NCBI RefSeq assembly: GCF_014066305.1
Contig: NW_023501045.1
Coordinates: 369,501 to 433,500 of the forward strand
DNA length: 64,000 nt
Direction of reading: 5' to 3'
Origin: Letharia columbiana
Lineage: Eukaryota; Ascomycota; Lecanoromycetes; Lecanorales; Parmeliaceae
Shown here: positions 55,235 through 64,000 of the stretch, piece by piece
Layout of the letters: each line of letters starts with the position of its first letter
Position numbering within the stretch: position 1 is the stretch's first letter
Notes under the pieces: generated by a model
Database searches by the model: none
The model's input: only the letters and a program-made list of their open reading frames with translations
Told to the model about the DNA's origin: nothing
Program-made: the position numbers and the translations under genes

Positions 55235-56170
55235 ATGCCACCCAGGCCGTTCAATTTACTTAGAGTTTCTCAATCGAAATTTCGCCCAGCTACAGAGCTC
55301 TCACCATTCCTTGTACCCTTCCTCTACACTCAACAACGTGGTGCTCACATTCTTGCGAGCTTGGCAGATAATCCCGGTGCACTCCATAAGAGGATAAGAA
55401 GAGGACGTGGTCCATCGTCAGGCAAGGGTAAAACCTCAGGAAGGGGTCACAAAGGTCAAAAGCAGCATGGCAAGGTACCCCGAGGCTTCAATGGAGGGCA
55501 AACGAAAGACGAGGTGGTCCATGGCAAACGGGGAGATCATAATTTCAGCAAGTGAGTCATTCAAACCTGCCCAGAAGCTTCACCTACTGACCATGTCTAC
55601 TACTCCAGCTTCTCCGTGGACATGAAGCCCCTCAACCTCTACAAGGTGCAAGATTGGGTAGACCAAGGCCGCCTCGACCCATCGAAGCCCATTACAATCA
55701 AAGAGCTCCTGCAATCCCGCTGCATCACGAACGTCAAAGACGGTGTTAAACTACTCGCAAAAGGCTCAGAGGAGCTGAAAGCCCCGCTCAACGTCGTCAT
55801 ATCACGAGCTTCCGCCCAAGCAATAGCCGCTATCGAGGCTGCTGGTGGTTCCGTAACAACTCGATACTACACGCGCTTTGCCATGCGCAGGATCATGCAA
55901 GGGAAGATGGACCCTATCAATTCACTCCAATCACAAATCAAAGAGGGTGAAGAGATGTCGAGAAAATCTTTCTACAACCGTCTGCCAGATCCTACGAGCA
56001 GGAAGGATATCGAGTACTACCGGGATCCCGCGCATAGGGGATATCTAAGCCATCTGGTCCCGGAAGGGCATGGGCCTAGTCTTTTCTTCAAGACGCCAGG
56101 CACTGGGAAGATGGCTATGCGAAAGACGTCGAAATCAAGGGCAGTGGCGGGGGACAACAGAATTTGGTAA
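55235..56170 (+). CDS. MRPL10: mitochondrial large-subunit ribosomal protein uL15m
   Basis: Exons 55235-55551 and 55609-56170 are joined by GTGAGT...CTCCAG and give 292 residues. The family signature is in the first exon: [20 protein letters not shown], then [20 protein letters not shown]. It continues [19 protein letters not shown] and [20 protein letters not shown]. The basic, hydroxyl-rich leader before residue 40 fits mitochondrial import. Start 55235 is preferred because homologues commonly begin MPPR. Confidence 0.93.
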
Positions 56171-56417
56171 AAAGGTGCCTAGGACCGCGTCTGAGGGTTT
56201 GCATTGTATATATCAAAGCATATCCAACTGCATCTAACGCCGTACTCTGCACGAGTAGTGTCGATTGGCTCATTCCCAGTCGGAGCTTCCAAAGTCGCTA
56301 ACAAGCGGCCTTTGCTCACTTTAATAGATTGTGACGTGTCTCTATCTGGAGCCGCCATTCCTCTCCGAACAATCAGCACGGCAGTGGTTGCTCGAGTGCC
56401 AGGCGCCTACCCCCCTA

Positions 56418-57182
56418 TTATGCCACCCTGATGCCATCGCCGTCCGTCCCATTTACACCGCCTTCCGCGAGTGACAACTGCGGAGAGAAGCTAGGGTCAT
56501 TCTCGTACTGATTCAATTTTGTCTCAAAGTTTGCACCGCTAGCCCACATGAAGATCACCAGGACTGGATTCATGGATGTACCTGCCAGGATGGACGTTCA
56601 GCCCTCGACATGCGCGGTAAAACAGAGAATGTTGATCTCCGGGTTGCAATGACAGGTATGAGGATACGTACTCGATTTGATGAAGATCTCACCACCGGCG
56701 GACTTTTCCTCCAAACAATCCTGCATGAGCGAATTCCCATACGACTTTATGATCCCCCAGCTGCTAATGTCCAATGGATTGGCCAAACGAGTTGCAGGGT
56801 TCGTGTATGGCATGAGCGCGAAGTTGCAGGTATCTATGCGATGGAGTGTCATCATCATAGTTCTTGAATTACGAAACATCGCAGTACACGTAATGGACAT
56901 ACTCATTGCATAGAACCTCGGCAACTGCACGATAGGCTGCTCAAAGACATTTGCGACTCCCGGCCAAGTATTGTCAGAGTCCACGCGCAGTTGCTCCTCA
57001 TCAAAAAACCGTGTCTGGAGGTTTTGAGAGCTGGTGAACTTCTCGAAGAGAGTCAAGCAATCACGCTTTTCCGGTTTGCCGTAGGTGGATACGTCGCAAC
57101 TTGCGGCTTGAGCAGCTGCAGTATACGGACACAGCAAGTAGAACATGAGGACAGGGGAAAAACCTTGTTGGAGGAGGCCCAT
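56418..57182 (-). CDS. secreted protein of unknown function (pair member 1)
   Basis: Two exons (57182-56672 and 56581-56418) join at a GTACGT donor and GGCAG acceptor to give 224 residues. A signal peptide (LMFYLLCPYTAAAQA) precedes CDVSTYGKPEKRDCLTL. Later segments are DTCNFALMPYTNPATRL, SAGGEIFIKSS and, in exon 2, VLVIFMWASGANFETKLNQY. The second exon is supported by matching blocks in the neighbouring plus-strand gene (CDYRTYGRPELDDC, CRFALMP, ALYIYAVGAPFETILNNY). No known enzyme motif is visible; the layout is common among ascomycete secreted hypothetical proteins. It shares an approximately 305-base divergent promoter region with its relative. Confidence 0.7.
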
Positions 57183-57487
57183 GACCGCGCATCATACTGA
57201 GGAACAAAAAGAGTCTCCAATTCTGGAACCTCGACAACTAGAAGACCACCACCAGGTTTTTGCTTTTGGGTTCCACAATCCTGCAGAGCCTAGATGCAGT
57301 TGTTCCGGCGGATGCAGCTCTTTTATGGCCAATATCCACAGCGGGTAATCTTGATGTTTGAGAGTAGCCGCTCGTCTCTTACGAACCGCAGATACAAGCG
57401 ACTCTGAGATCATGTCTAGAGCCGGACACATCCTCGAGCTTCCCTCGTGCAACTTTTCTCGTGCGATATAACTACGATCATCGGGCC

Positions 57488-58382
57488 ATGAAGTCCATAA
57501 CATCCTTAATCTTGGTTCTGTTTGCCTTTGCTCAAGTTGTTCTCAGCCAATGGAAATGCGACTACCGGACCTACGGTCGACCAGAGCTGGACGATTGCGC
57601 GGGCGCCTTACTATCAATGCCAGACGCATCATCAAAGAGCCCGACTACCAAACTCGTGGCCGTCCGCAAGTTCGTCGAACCTCAATATCTAGAGCCACCT
57701 TTCAGTACATGTCAGAACGAATTGGATGCGCCAATGGAGGTACGTACGTTTCGGAACTGATCCTTCCCAGCTGGTATTGAGATTGAGTCGTAAGACAAGT
57801 TTCAAGAGCAAGCAGACCACTTTACTCCCAAGACCCGTGTCGCAACTCCATTACCTACCTCGTAATAGCAATGCTGACTCGAAATCTGCGTAGCAGCTAC
57901 CAAAATTCTGGAGATACAGTCAGTGTGGATGATTTTACGAGAGACGAAGTGGTCAATGCTGATGAGAGTACGTTGAGTAGAGTCTTGTCGCTTCGCCTTG
58001 ATGCCCATCGCTGCTAGTTCGCGTAAGGTCATCGATCCAGAGCCTGTGTCGACGTGGTCTTTCGTTGAGAGGAACGTCCTCAGGCTATCCACGAATTGTT
58101 TGGCTAGGAAGTTAGGCGGGGGTGTTATCCTTTTAGCAGGTCTGGCGGCCTATCCACCTCAACTGTATAGTATTAGCTGATGAGGTAGACCCTGTTGGTG
58201 ACGGAGCTATGGCTTTGTACATCTACGCTGTGGGAGCGCCATTCGAGACTATCCTGAACAACTACATGATCACATCGCAGGCGATTCATCCTCCCGGCGG
58301 TGGTTCTGTGTCCAATGGCACCTTGATGGGAGTGACCACGAATGGCAGCTTGGAGCTGGCTTGGGCGTTACAGGATACATGA
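57488..58382 (+). CDS. secreted protein of unknown function (pair member 2), exon structure unresolved
   Basis: From ATG 57488 a signal peptide (SLILVLFAFAQVVLSQ) leads to CDYRTYGRPELDDCAGALL and ELDAPME at a GTACGT donor near 57740. Further matches to the divergent paralogue are CRFALMPIAASSRKV (58005 on), LARKLGGGVILLA and, after a short 37-base intron (58140-58176), DGAMALYIYAVGAPFETILN to a stop at 58382. The middle part (57770-57995) is hard to join. One reading contains an in-frame TGA just before SCRFALM, and another is out of phase. The gene may be intact with unusual small exons, or recently broken. Confidence 0.55.
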
Positions 58383-58742
58383 CAAATCATGAGCTGCTCC
58401 AAAGACCTGCGAGCATTGTCATCCTCGGATAGGCCGCCTTGGCATGGCCCTACGTAATGGCCCGAGTATCGGGATGGCAAATTACTTCCTTTCGGCTGGT
58501 TAGAATACTCGTGATCAAGCTCTTCCCCTCACTTTGTGCGACAAGAGTTGCAAGATAACAGCGAATCTTTTTTGCTTTTGCAAACGCCCACCACCATCGT
58601 TGCTATCCATCTGATACTATACCAAAACTTTTTGGCCTTTTCCAACATCATAATTCAAGGTGAATTCGCCCAAAGTGGTATATGAAGCAAAAATACTGCT
58701 GTCAATGCTAATGCTTTTGCTAGGTAGAAATCCTGGTTTTCT

Positions 58743-59182
58743 ATGATGCCTTTGATACCGTGCAGGCACTGTCAGAAGCATATGTCGTTCTCGGAGGCTC
58801 AGTGCTTCCATTGCAGCGGCTATCCCGGGCGCCCTTGCAAGGATGAACGCTGCAGTGAAATCCCTCCTGTCACCCATCAGGCGGTGGTAACCTCGTCCGC
58901 AACGCGTAAGACTGTGTGTATCCCCAGATATTATTGGTTAACTGACATACGATAGACCACGCTAATGCTAGCATCAACAGCTCGATAGCAGCTATGAATG
59001 CGGCGACGGGAGAGGAGACTGCCAATGTGGGTGGCACCGAGGGAAGGGCTACGGCCGCTGAAAGCGCTGCCGCCGTTGGAGCTGGGCGCGGTGCTCTCGC
59101 AAAGGTCGGTAGCCCAGCAGACACGAGCAAGGGCATTGGGAAGCTCTACGCCGATGCGCGTAGAAATGGGGGTATTACATAG
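58743..59182 (+). CDS. small Cys-rich protein of unknown function
   Basis: Exons 58743-58905 and 58956-59182 join in phase (GTAAGA donor, TTAACTGAC branch, GATAG acceptor) to 129 residues. The N-terminus has a zinc-ribbon-like spacing, PCRHCQKHMSFSEAQCFHC followed by PCKDERC. The C-terminal half is Ala/Gly-rich (AESAAAVGAGRGALAKVG) and ends RRNGGIT. I do not recognise a family. The consistent splice signals and the preserved frame support a real gene. Confidence 0.5.
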
Positions 59183-59417
59183 TATGGTGGTCCGGGCGAG
59201 AGAAGAAATACGGGCTGCTTTAGCGATGGGGATTAGCGTGCGACACATACCTTATGCACATCAGTAACGACTTATTGCCATTTACTTCGAGGTACCTTCG
59301 GATTAATGTCACGTGCGAGCGCTGAGTCAGCAACACTCGTCCTGCTCCTTCCGACTGTGTGTCACTTACACCCTTCATAACCACCGAATTCCACAAACCT
59401 TCAATTTCTGTCGAAGA

Positions 59418-60923
59418 ATGGCGGAGGAGATCATCGAGCATTTCCAGACTGCTGAAAGAGACTATACTGTCACCCGGACAAGGTTCATTAAGCGAGAGCT
59501 CAAACCTAGCGAGTATCACAAGAGACAGTTCGGTAATTTTGGAACTATAGTACCGCAACGAGTACGTGAGCGGCTCGAGAATGAGAAAGATGCGTACAGA
59601 TTCGTCGCCGAGTACACGAAGATTCCGGTCCCCAAGGTTTTGGACTTCCTGGAGGAAGATGGCATCTGCACCCTGATCGTCGAACGCGTCGAGGGCAACA
59701 TCATGGAAATTGTACTCGATGAATTAGATGGAGAAGACCGGAAAAGACTCATCCACAATGTAACAGCATTCGTTGAGCAAAGCGTTCTGCCACAGCTGAG
59801 GAAATTTACATCTAACAGACTGGGTGGTGTGAGTGGACTCGTCATACCACCAAACCGTGTGACCTTCCGAGACCAGAGGCCCGAATGGAGGTCTCGATCG
59901 TTTTCCGAGAACCAGTTTACCTTCTGTCACAATGATCTAGCAAGGCACAACATCATGGTCAACCCGAAAACACTAGAGGTCACAGCAATCATTGACTGGG
60001 AGTCATCAGGGTTCTATCCTGCAGAGTTCGAGGCTGACATGTGGTTAAGATCGTATCGGGATTATGTGCCAGATGAAGCTTCTACAGACCGGCTGATCAG
60101 GCTTCTGGACCAACCCTCAGCAGAAAACTTCCCGGTCACAATGATTGACATTCCGGACGGGGTCATCTATATGTGGCAGACGGAAGATCGTGATAGACAT
60201 TGTACCCTCACTCCATCCACGTTCACAAAACGCCAACTGCGCTCTTACGAGAAAAGTCTCGGTGTGCAGGGGACAATCACCCCATTTCCGTGGTCTCGAG
60301 AGCGGCTAGAAAACGAGAAGAAAGCACTGGAGTTTATTGCTGAGCACACTTCAATACCCGTGGCTCGCGTTCATGCCTTCAATGAAGAAGCCGGAATCAG
60401 CAGCCTTACTACAAAGATCCCTGTTCCTGGGGCAAGGATGGACATCTTGGCTAGAAGACTCAGCAACCGTGATAAGGCAATTCTTCTTACGCACGTCAAC
60501 ACTTTTGTCAATCAGACCGTCCTACCCCAACTCAATACCTTGCAGTCGAGTAAGCTTGGCGGAATAATTGGAATGACCATTCCTCCTATTCGAGTCTGGA
60601 AGCGTGACAAGAGACTTTCCTGGCCTGCAAGAACATCAAACACGAACCGATATGTATTCTGCCACAATGAAATATCGCAAGAATATATATGGGTCGATCC
60701 GAAAACATTGCAGGTCGTTCTTCTCCAGAACTGGGAATGTTCTGGGTATTACCCACCCGAGTTCGAATATCCCTACTGGCGTAAGGCCAGGGACGAGTGG
60801 ATGAACAATGATGACGAAGTGGACCGTCTCATCCTATTTCTTGACAAACCAGGTAAGGGACCTGAAAGCCGACTGTTCGACCGCACGACGCTAAGAACTT
60901 TGCAGATGAACAACCTCTCGTGA
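59418..60923 (+). CDS. APH-like phosphotransferase with tandem kinase and pseudokinase domains
   Basis: One exon of 501 residues from ATG 59418; an ATG at 59313 would add 35. Two copies of the same domain follow one another. Shared landmarks are RERLENEK, AEYTKIPVPKV versus AEHTSIPVARV, FVEQSVLPQL versus FVNQTVLPQL, and LGGVSGLVIPPNRV versus LGGIIGMTIPPIRV. Copy 1 keeps the aminoglycoside-phosphotransferase catalytic pattern CHNDLARHN (Asp about 173, Asn about 178) and the metal-binding IDWES (Asp about 193). In copy 2 these become CHNEISQEY and LQNWE, so catalytic Asp, Asn and metal Asp are all lost. It is probably a soluble small-molecule or protein kinase regulated by its inactive half, which is inference. 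Confidence 0.85.
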   Translation: MAEEIIEHFQTAERDYTVTRTRFIKRELKPSEYHKRQFGNFGTIVPQRVRERLENEKDAYRFVAEYTKIPVPKVLDFLEEDGICTLIVERVEGNIMEIVLDELDGEDRKRLIHNVTAFVEQSVLPQLRKFTSNRLGGVSGLVIPPNRVTFRDQRPEWRSRSFSENQFTFCHNDLARHNIMVNPKTLEVTAIIDWESSGFYPAEFEADMWLRSYRDYVPDEASTDRLIRLLDQPSAENFPVTMIDIPDGVIYMWQTEDRDRHCTLTPSTFTKRQLRSYEKSLGVQGTITPFPWSRERLENEKKALEFIAEHTSIPVARVHAFNEEAGISSLTTKIPVPGARMDILARRLSNRDKAILLTHVNTFVNQTVLPQLNTLQSSKLGGIIGMTIPPIRVWKRDKRLSWPARTSNTNRYVFCHNEISQEYIWVDPKTLQVVLLQNWECSGYYPPEFEYPYWRKARDEWMNNDDEVDRLILFLDKPGKGPESRLFDRTTLRTLQMNNLS

Positions 60924-63834
60924 AAGGTCCTTGGATGGCAAGGACCATCTTGTGGGGGATGATCTCATCTCTTTTCTACTGGATCAAAAACAAGGGTTTT
61001 GGCGCTATTTACATCCTCTTTTCGGGTTCCCAATTGCGAGACTCCAGCTCATCCAAATCTGGATCCCCCTCGGTCTGGTTTGGCGAACCTTACCGCAGGG
61101 AGTAGGCCAGCAAACAATGGTTTGTACCCGCAATCATGCAATCAGACTCTAGGTTATCACTTTGGTGTGGCAATTTGGATTACATCTCTGTCAGACTAGG
61201 GTCTAGCTTTCCGGGAACGATACGGACAAAGCATCGAGCTCGGACCATACCAAAATATGAACAAACAGAATGACGGACGTGTGTGAGCAATAGTATTCTG
61301 AAGCTCTATGGCTGCTATCTACGACTCTTGGCGAGGCACCGAGGCTAAAGAAGCGCGGGTGGAAAGACCTTACTAAATTGACGCTTCACTGATGCTTCTA
61401 CATGGCCTAAGGGAAAGAATGTCAATTGTGCATGGGTCATCTTCCGTGCAAGTGAAAACGTCTACGGTTCTTGATTCTGTTAAACACATGCAAGGCTTGG
61501 CTGATCATTGCTGCCGTGTCTCCTGTATTTAGAGTTCGATCGCAGATACCATCATCATGAAACCCCGGTACGTCGCAGTCATCCCTTTATTACGCCATTA
61601 CCACCAAGGACCTCAAACCGTTCCACATGCACAGTCATAAGCACAATCTTGCACCTCGTGTGCAAAGAGTTTCCTCTTCGTCCAACAGTCTTGTATCTAC
61701 AGCGGCCTAATATTGTGTCTGCTGGTCTCTGAAGGTATTTCGGGCAAGGACCGGCTGCGGTATGTTTCATGGTCATGGGGAAGACGGGGAAGGGCTTTGT
61801 GCCGGTAGGAATCATTCATGGGCTCTGACATTGCCCGGCGATGTGGGTTATGGGCTGTTGGCTGGGAGTAGGTGCAGCCCATGGCTGGAGGTTGCTGGTC
61901 TTTGTGGTTGGGATAAAGCAATTGCTGTTGTTCACACGTGTTGCTGGACATGAAGGGGGACATTTGTGCGAAGATGTCCCAGACAGAGAAGGAAAGGCTT
62001 CTGGAGAAGCAAGATACGCACGTTGGAACAGGATGGATGGTCCCAGGCTAAGAATATCAACAAGTCCTTGCGCAACCATTCATTTCGAGGCCTCCCTGCG
62101 TCATGCAGAGCCCACCATGGTGCGGGGGTCATCCTTTCTTTGCGTGTTGAACGCTTCAGGACCCGCTCCATGACCATGACGACCTACTACATTGTCAATG
62201 TCCTGCTTCCATCCTCCAACATTGGTGAGACGCGAGTGGAATTCAAGGACACACATTACGGATGAAGAACCCCGCTTGACGTTGGGAGTACATATTCACT
62301 TGAGCGCATATGGATGGCTGAAACAACGGCACTTGAACCATCGAATCGACTGGAGCATCAGCGACCAGATATCCCTGCGCGGTGTCCATCATTTCAAGCC
62401 TCGCAGACTAGCACGAGTGTTTCGAAACGCTCCAATTGTACGTCCCGATCCACGAAACAATTTTCCTAGACACGGGTCGTGCCTATAAAATCCTCCTAGA
62501 CACACAGTCTTCTGGAACAAACCCCGCCGGCTTTGGCTACAAACAGCATACGTACGGGGCATCTCACTATCGATTCATGCAAGTAATGATGCTTACATGA
62601 TGTAAGCCTCCCACACTATCGCTCCGTCTCAACGTTACGGCTTGACCATGCGCAAGGCCCATCCAATCGATGTCGGCCCCACAAGCACCACCTCGGACGG
62701 TCTGATCCTTCAACGTGCCGCTTCAACTCCATCAGCAGGAGCATCCTATCAGAGGATTACGAGATGTGGGGAAGGAGAGGTAGTTTGTACATACCCAACC
62801 CCAATTGGGCGAACCATCCCACAGCGATAGCAACAGCGTTGCAACGTAACCTGATCATGTTGTTCTTTCCCTCGGCTGTAGCAACCCCGTTATGCTACGG
62901 GACTTTAGGAAGATTGTCGTGGGAACAACCAGCAGACGATCGTGGTCGATCTCTGTGGAATCCTCATCCTAGGCCTAGAAAGCCGCTAAAGCTGTCGACT
63001 TTGTCTATCCCAGCCTATCAACCTCCTTTTCAGCACTAAAGTGAAAGAGACTGGAATACATCATGGTCCAGATTCTGGGGGAACCCTGCCAAGCAGTCCT
63101 AGAAGATCATCGAGTGTTGCAGCGGACGATCTGCAACGAACATCGAGATGGATATGGTTTGTGCGGTAATGGCTGGCCATTGTTCATGTACAACGACCTG
63201 ACACAGAACTTCCCCTCAAAACGTCGATGAACGGGAGAGAGAGTAGACCAGCAACAGACAAAATCACGGTAGCCCACGCGCCTGAGTCCTTGCCAGCTGA
63301 GCGTACCTCCATGCTGATATTCCGAGCGACACCCCCACACCGCCACAGATAAGGAACGAGGAATCCTTTGGACACAAGCAGGTCGTCGTCTTTGATATTT
63401 TGCAGATGCATAGCGGTCGTGGTTGATCTAAGAATAATTACCAATAGCTGACGGCACTCGTGCAGGGAAAGATAGTCAACCGTTGACGGGAAGTTGCACA
63501 GGAGATCGGATACGACATGGCACGGCTCAACTGGCATTGATCGGCTTGATTCTCGATGAACGGTTTGAACAGAGATGGACATGGAATCTTTCTCAGTCGA
63601 GGCTACGACCTGTATCAAGCAGATCGATTCCTTCGAAGAAACCATGGACCAGCAGAACGTGTATAAGGCGTCCTTCCCTCACGCAAGTTCTTCGGATTAT
63701 TCAAACACCGATCCACAACAGCGGGTTACGGTAGCTACGGACAATATCACATTCAAGCAACTACACGCCACGGCTGCCCGAACCCCTGGCCTAAACTCCC
63801 TCCCCCGGCTCAGCCCCTTCTTCATCACGTTACT
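60924..63834. other. 2.9 kb region mostly without recognised genes
   Basis: Apart from one doubtful small minus-strand frame listed separately, I see no domain, repeat or RNA gene. A minus frame of 153 codons (63184-63645) and a plus frame of 91 codons (62764-63039) remain open but match nothing I know. Confidence 0.4.
61697..61882 (-). CDS. possible small lipid-modified protein
   Basis: A 61-residue reading begins MGCTYSQPT, which fits the consensus for N-myristoylation (Gly2, Ser6) with an adjacent palmitoylatable Cys3. It continues with two similar proline motifs (KALPRLP and RSLPEIP). A longer in-frame start exists at 61963. There is no family match, and it may be chance. Confidence 0.3.
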   Translation of the reverse strand: MGCTYSQPTAHNPHRRAMSEPMNDSYRHKALPRLPHDHETYRSRSLPEIPSETSRHNIRPL

Positions 63835-64000
63835 ATGCATCCCTCCACAACCTTCGCTTCTCTCCTCGCCGTCACCAGTATCACCAGCGTCATCTCCACC
63901 GTCGCCGCCCTCGGACTCAACTGCCGCGGCTCCGGCCTCTGTCCCCTCGCCAGATTCGAAAACAAGGACCCCGAATCCATCGTCCAGATCCTCCGCGACG
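63835..64000 (+). CDS. KP4-like killer-toxin family secreted protein, 5' part only
   Basis: The frame opens at 63835 and is still open at the window edge after 55 codons. A signal peptide rich in Ser, Thr and Val is followed by a mature start with LGLNCRGSGLC, the N-terminal Cys motif of KP4-fold secreted proteins. In ascomycetes such genes are chromosomal and are thought to block calcium channels of competitors or act in host interaction. Only the first domain part is visible, so integrity cannot be judged. Confidence 0.7.
   Translation, partial: MHPSTTFASLLAVTSITSVISTVAALGLNCRGSGLCPLARFENKDPESIVQILRD

Overview
This is nuclear DNA of a filamentous ascomycete (Pezizomycotina). The genes carry short GT-AG introns of about 40-90 bases, stand singly on either strand, and include fungus-typical products: an Nha1-type Na+/H+ antiporter, Mgm1 dynamin, a Tea4/Bud14 polarity protein, a GT90 (CAP10-like) glycosyltransferase, a fungal-type bifunctional diterpene cyclase remnant, rhodopsin-domain and BTB proteins, and a KP4-like secreted protein at the right edge. 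The class cannot be fixed from the sequence alone. I saw no tRNA, rRNA, CRISPR array or intact transposon.

Left part (1-15 kb). Two ordinary genes come first: a protein with two ubiquitin-like domains and an Asp-Glu repeat tail, and a Ure2-type glutathione transferase with a mitochondrial-type leader. They are followed by a graveyard of secondary-metabolism genes at 4.6-9.1 kb. It holds a P450 relic, a P450 pseudogene, a collapsed copalyl/kaurene-type diterpene synthase and a second P450 pseudogene that lost its haem cysteine. A frameshifted rhodopsin-domain membrane protein and a third, heavily frameshifted P450 follow. Several stop codons are CAG/CAA to TAG/TAA or CGA to TGA changes, and two of them can be shown directly against a paralogue 4 kb away. 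This looks like RIP-like mutation or plain decay of a former diterpenoid cluster.

Middle (15-32.8 kb). This is a core block in good condition: NHA1-type antiporter, CAMK-like kinase, MGM1, a three-RRM Pub1/TIA-1 protein, an acidic protein of unknown function and a BTB protein with a C-terminal membrane segment.

Second decayed patch (33.6-39.8 kb). It holds a broken NmrA-like NAD(P)-binding protein, a broken short-chain dehydrogenase with an internal deletion, and a transcription factor interrupted by single-base frameshifts. It ends in a duplicated homopolymer block that looks like an assembly artefact, followed by GC-rich sequence with no recognisable gene.

Right part (39.8-64 kb). Here lie a single-pass surface protein, a second BTB gene related to the first, a small predicted GPI protein, a TEA4 orthologue with five 22-residue repeats and a PP1-docking motif, a GT90 enzyme, SEC17, and the mitochondrial ribosomal protein MRPL10. 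After these come a divergent pair of related secreted proteins, a small Cys-rich protein, and an APH-like protein made of an apparently active kinase domain fused to a degenerate copy. Nearly 3 kb of mostly empty sequence then leads to a truncated KP4-like gene.

Exon joins were chosen from visible splice sites, preserved frame and remembered family patterns. No alignment or database search was run.
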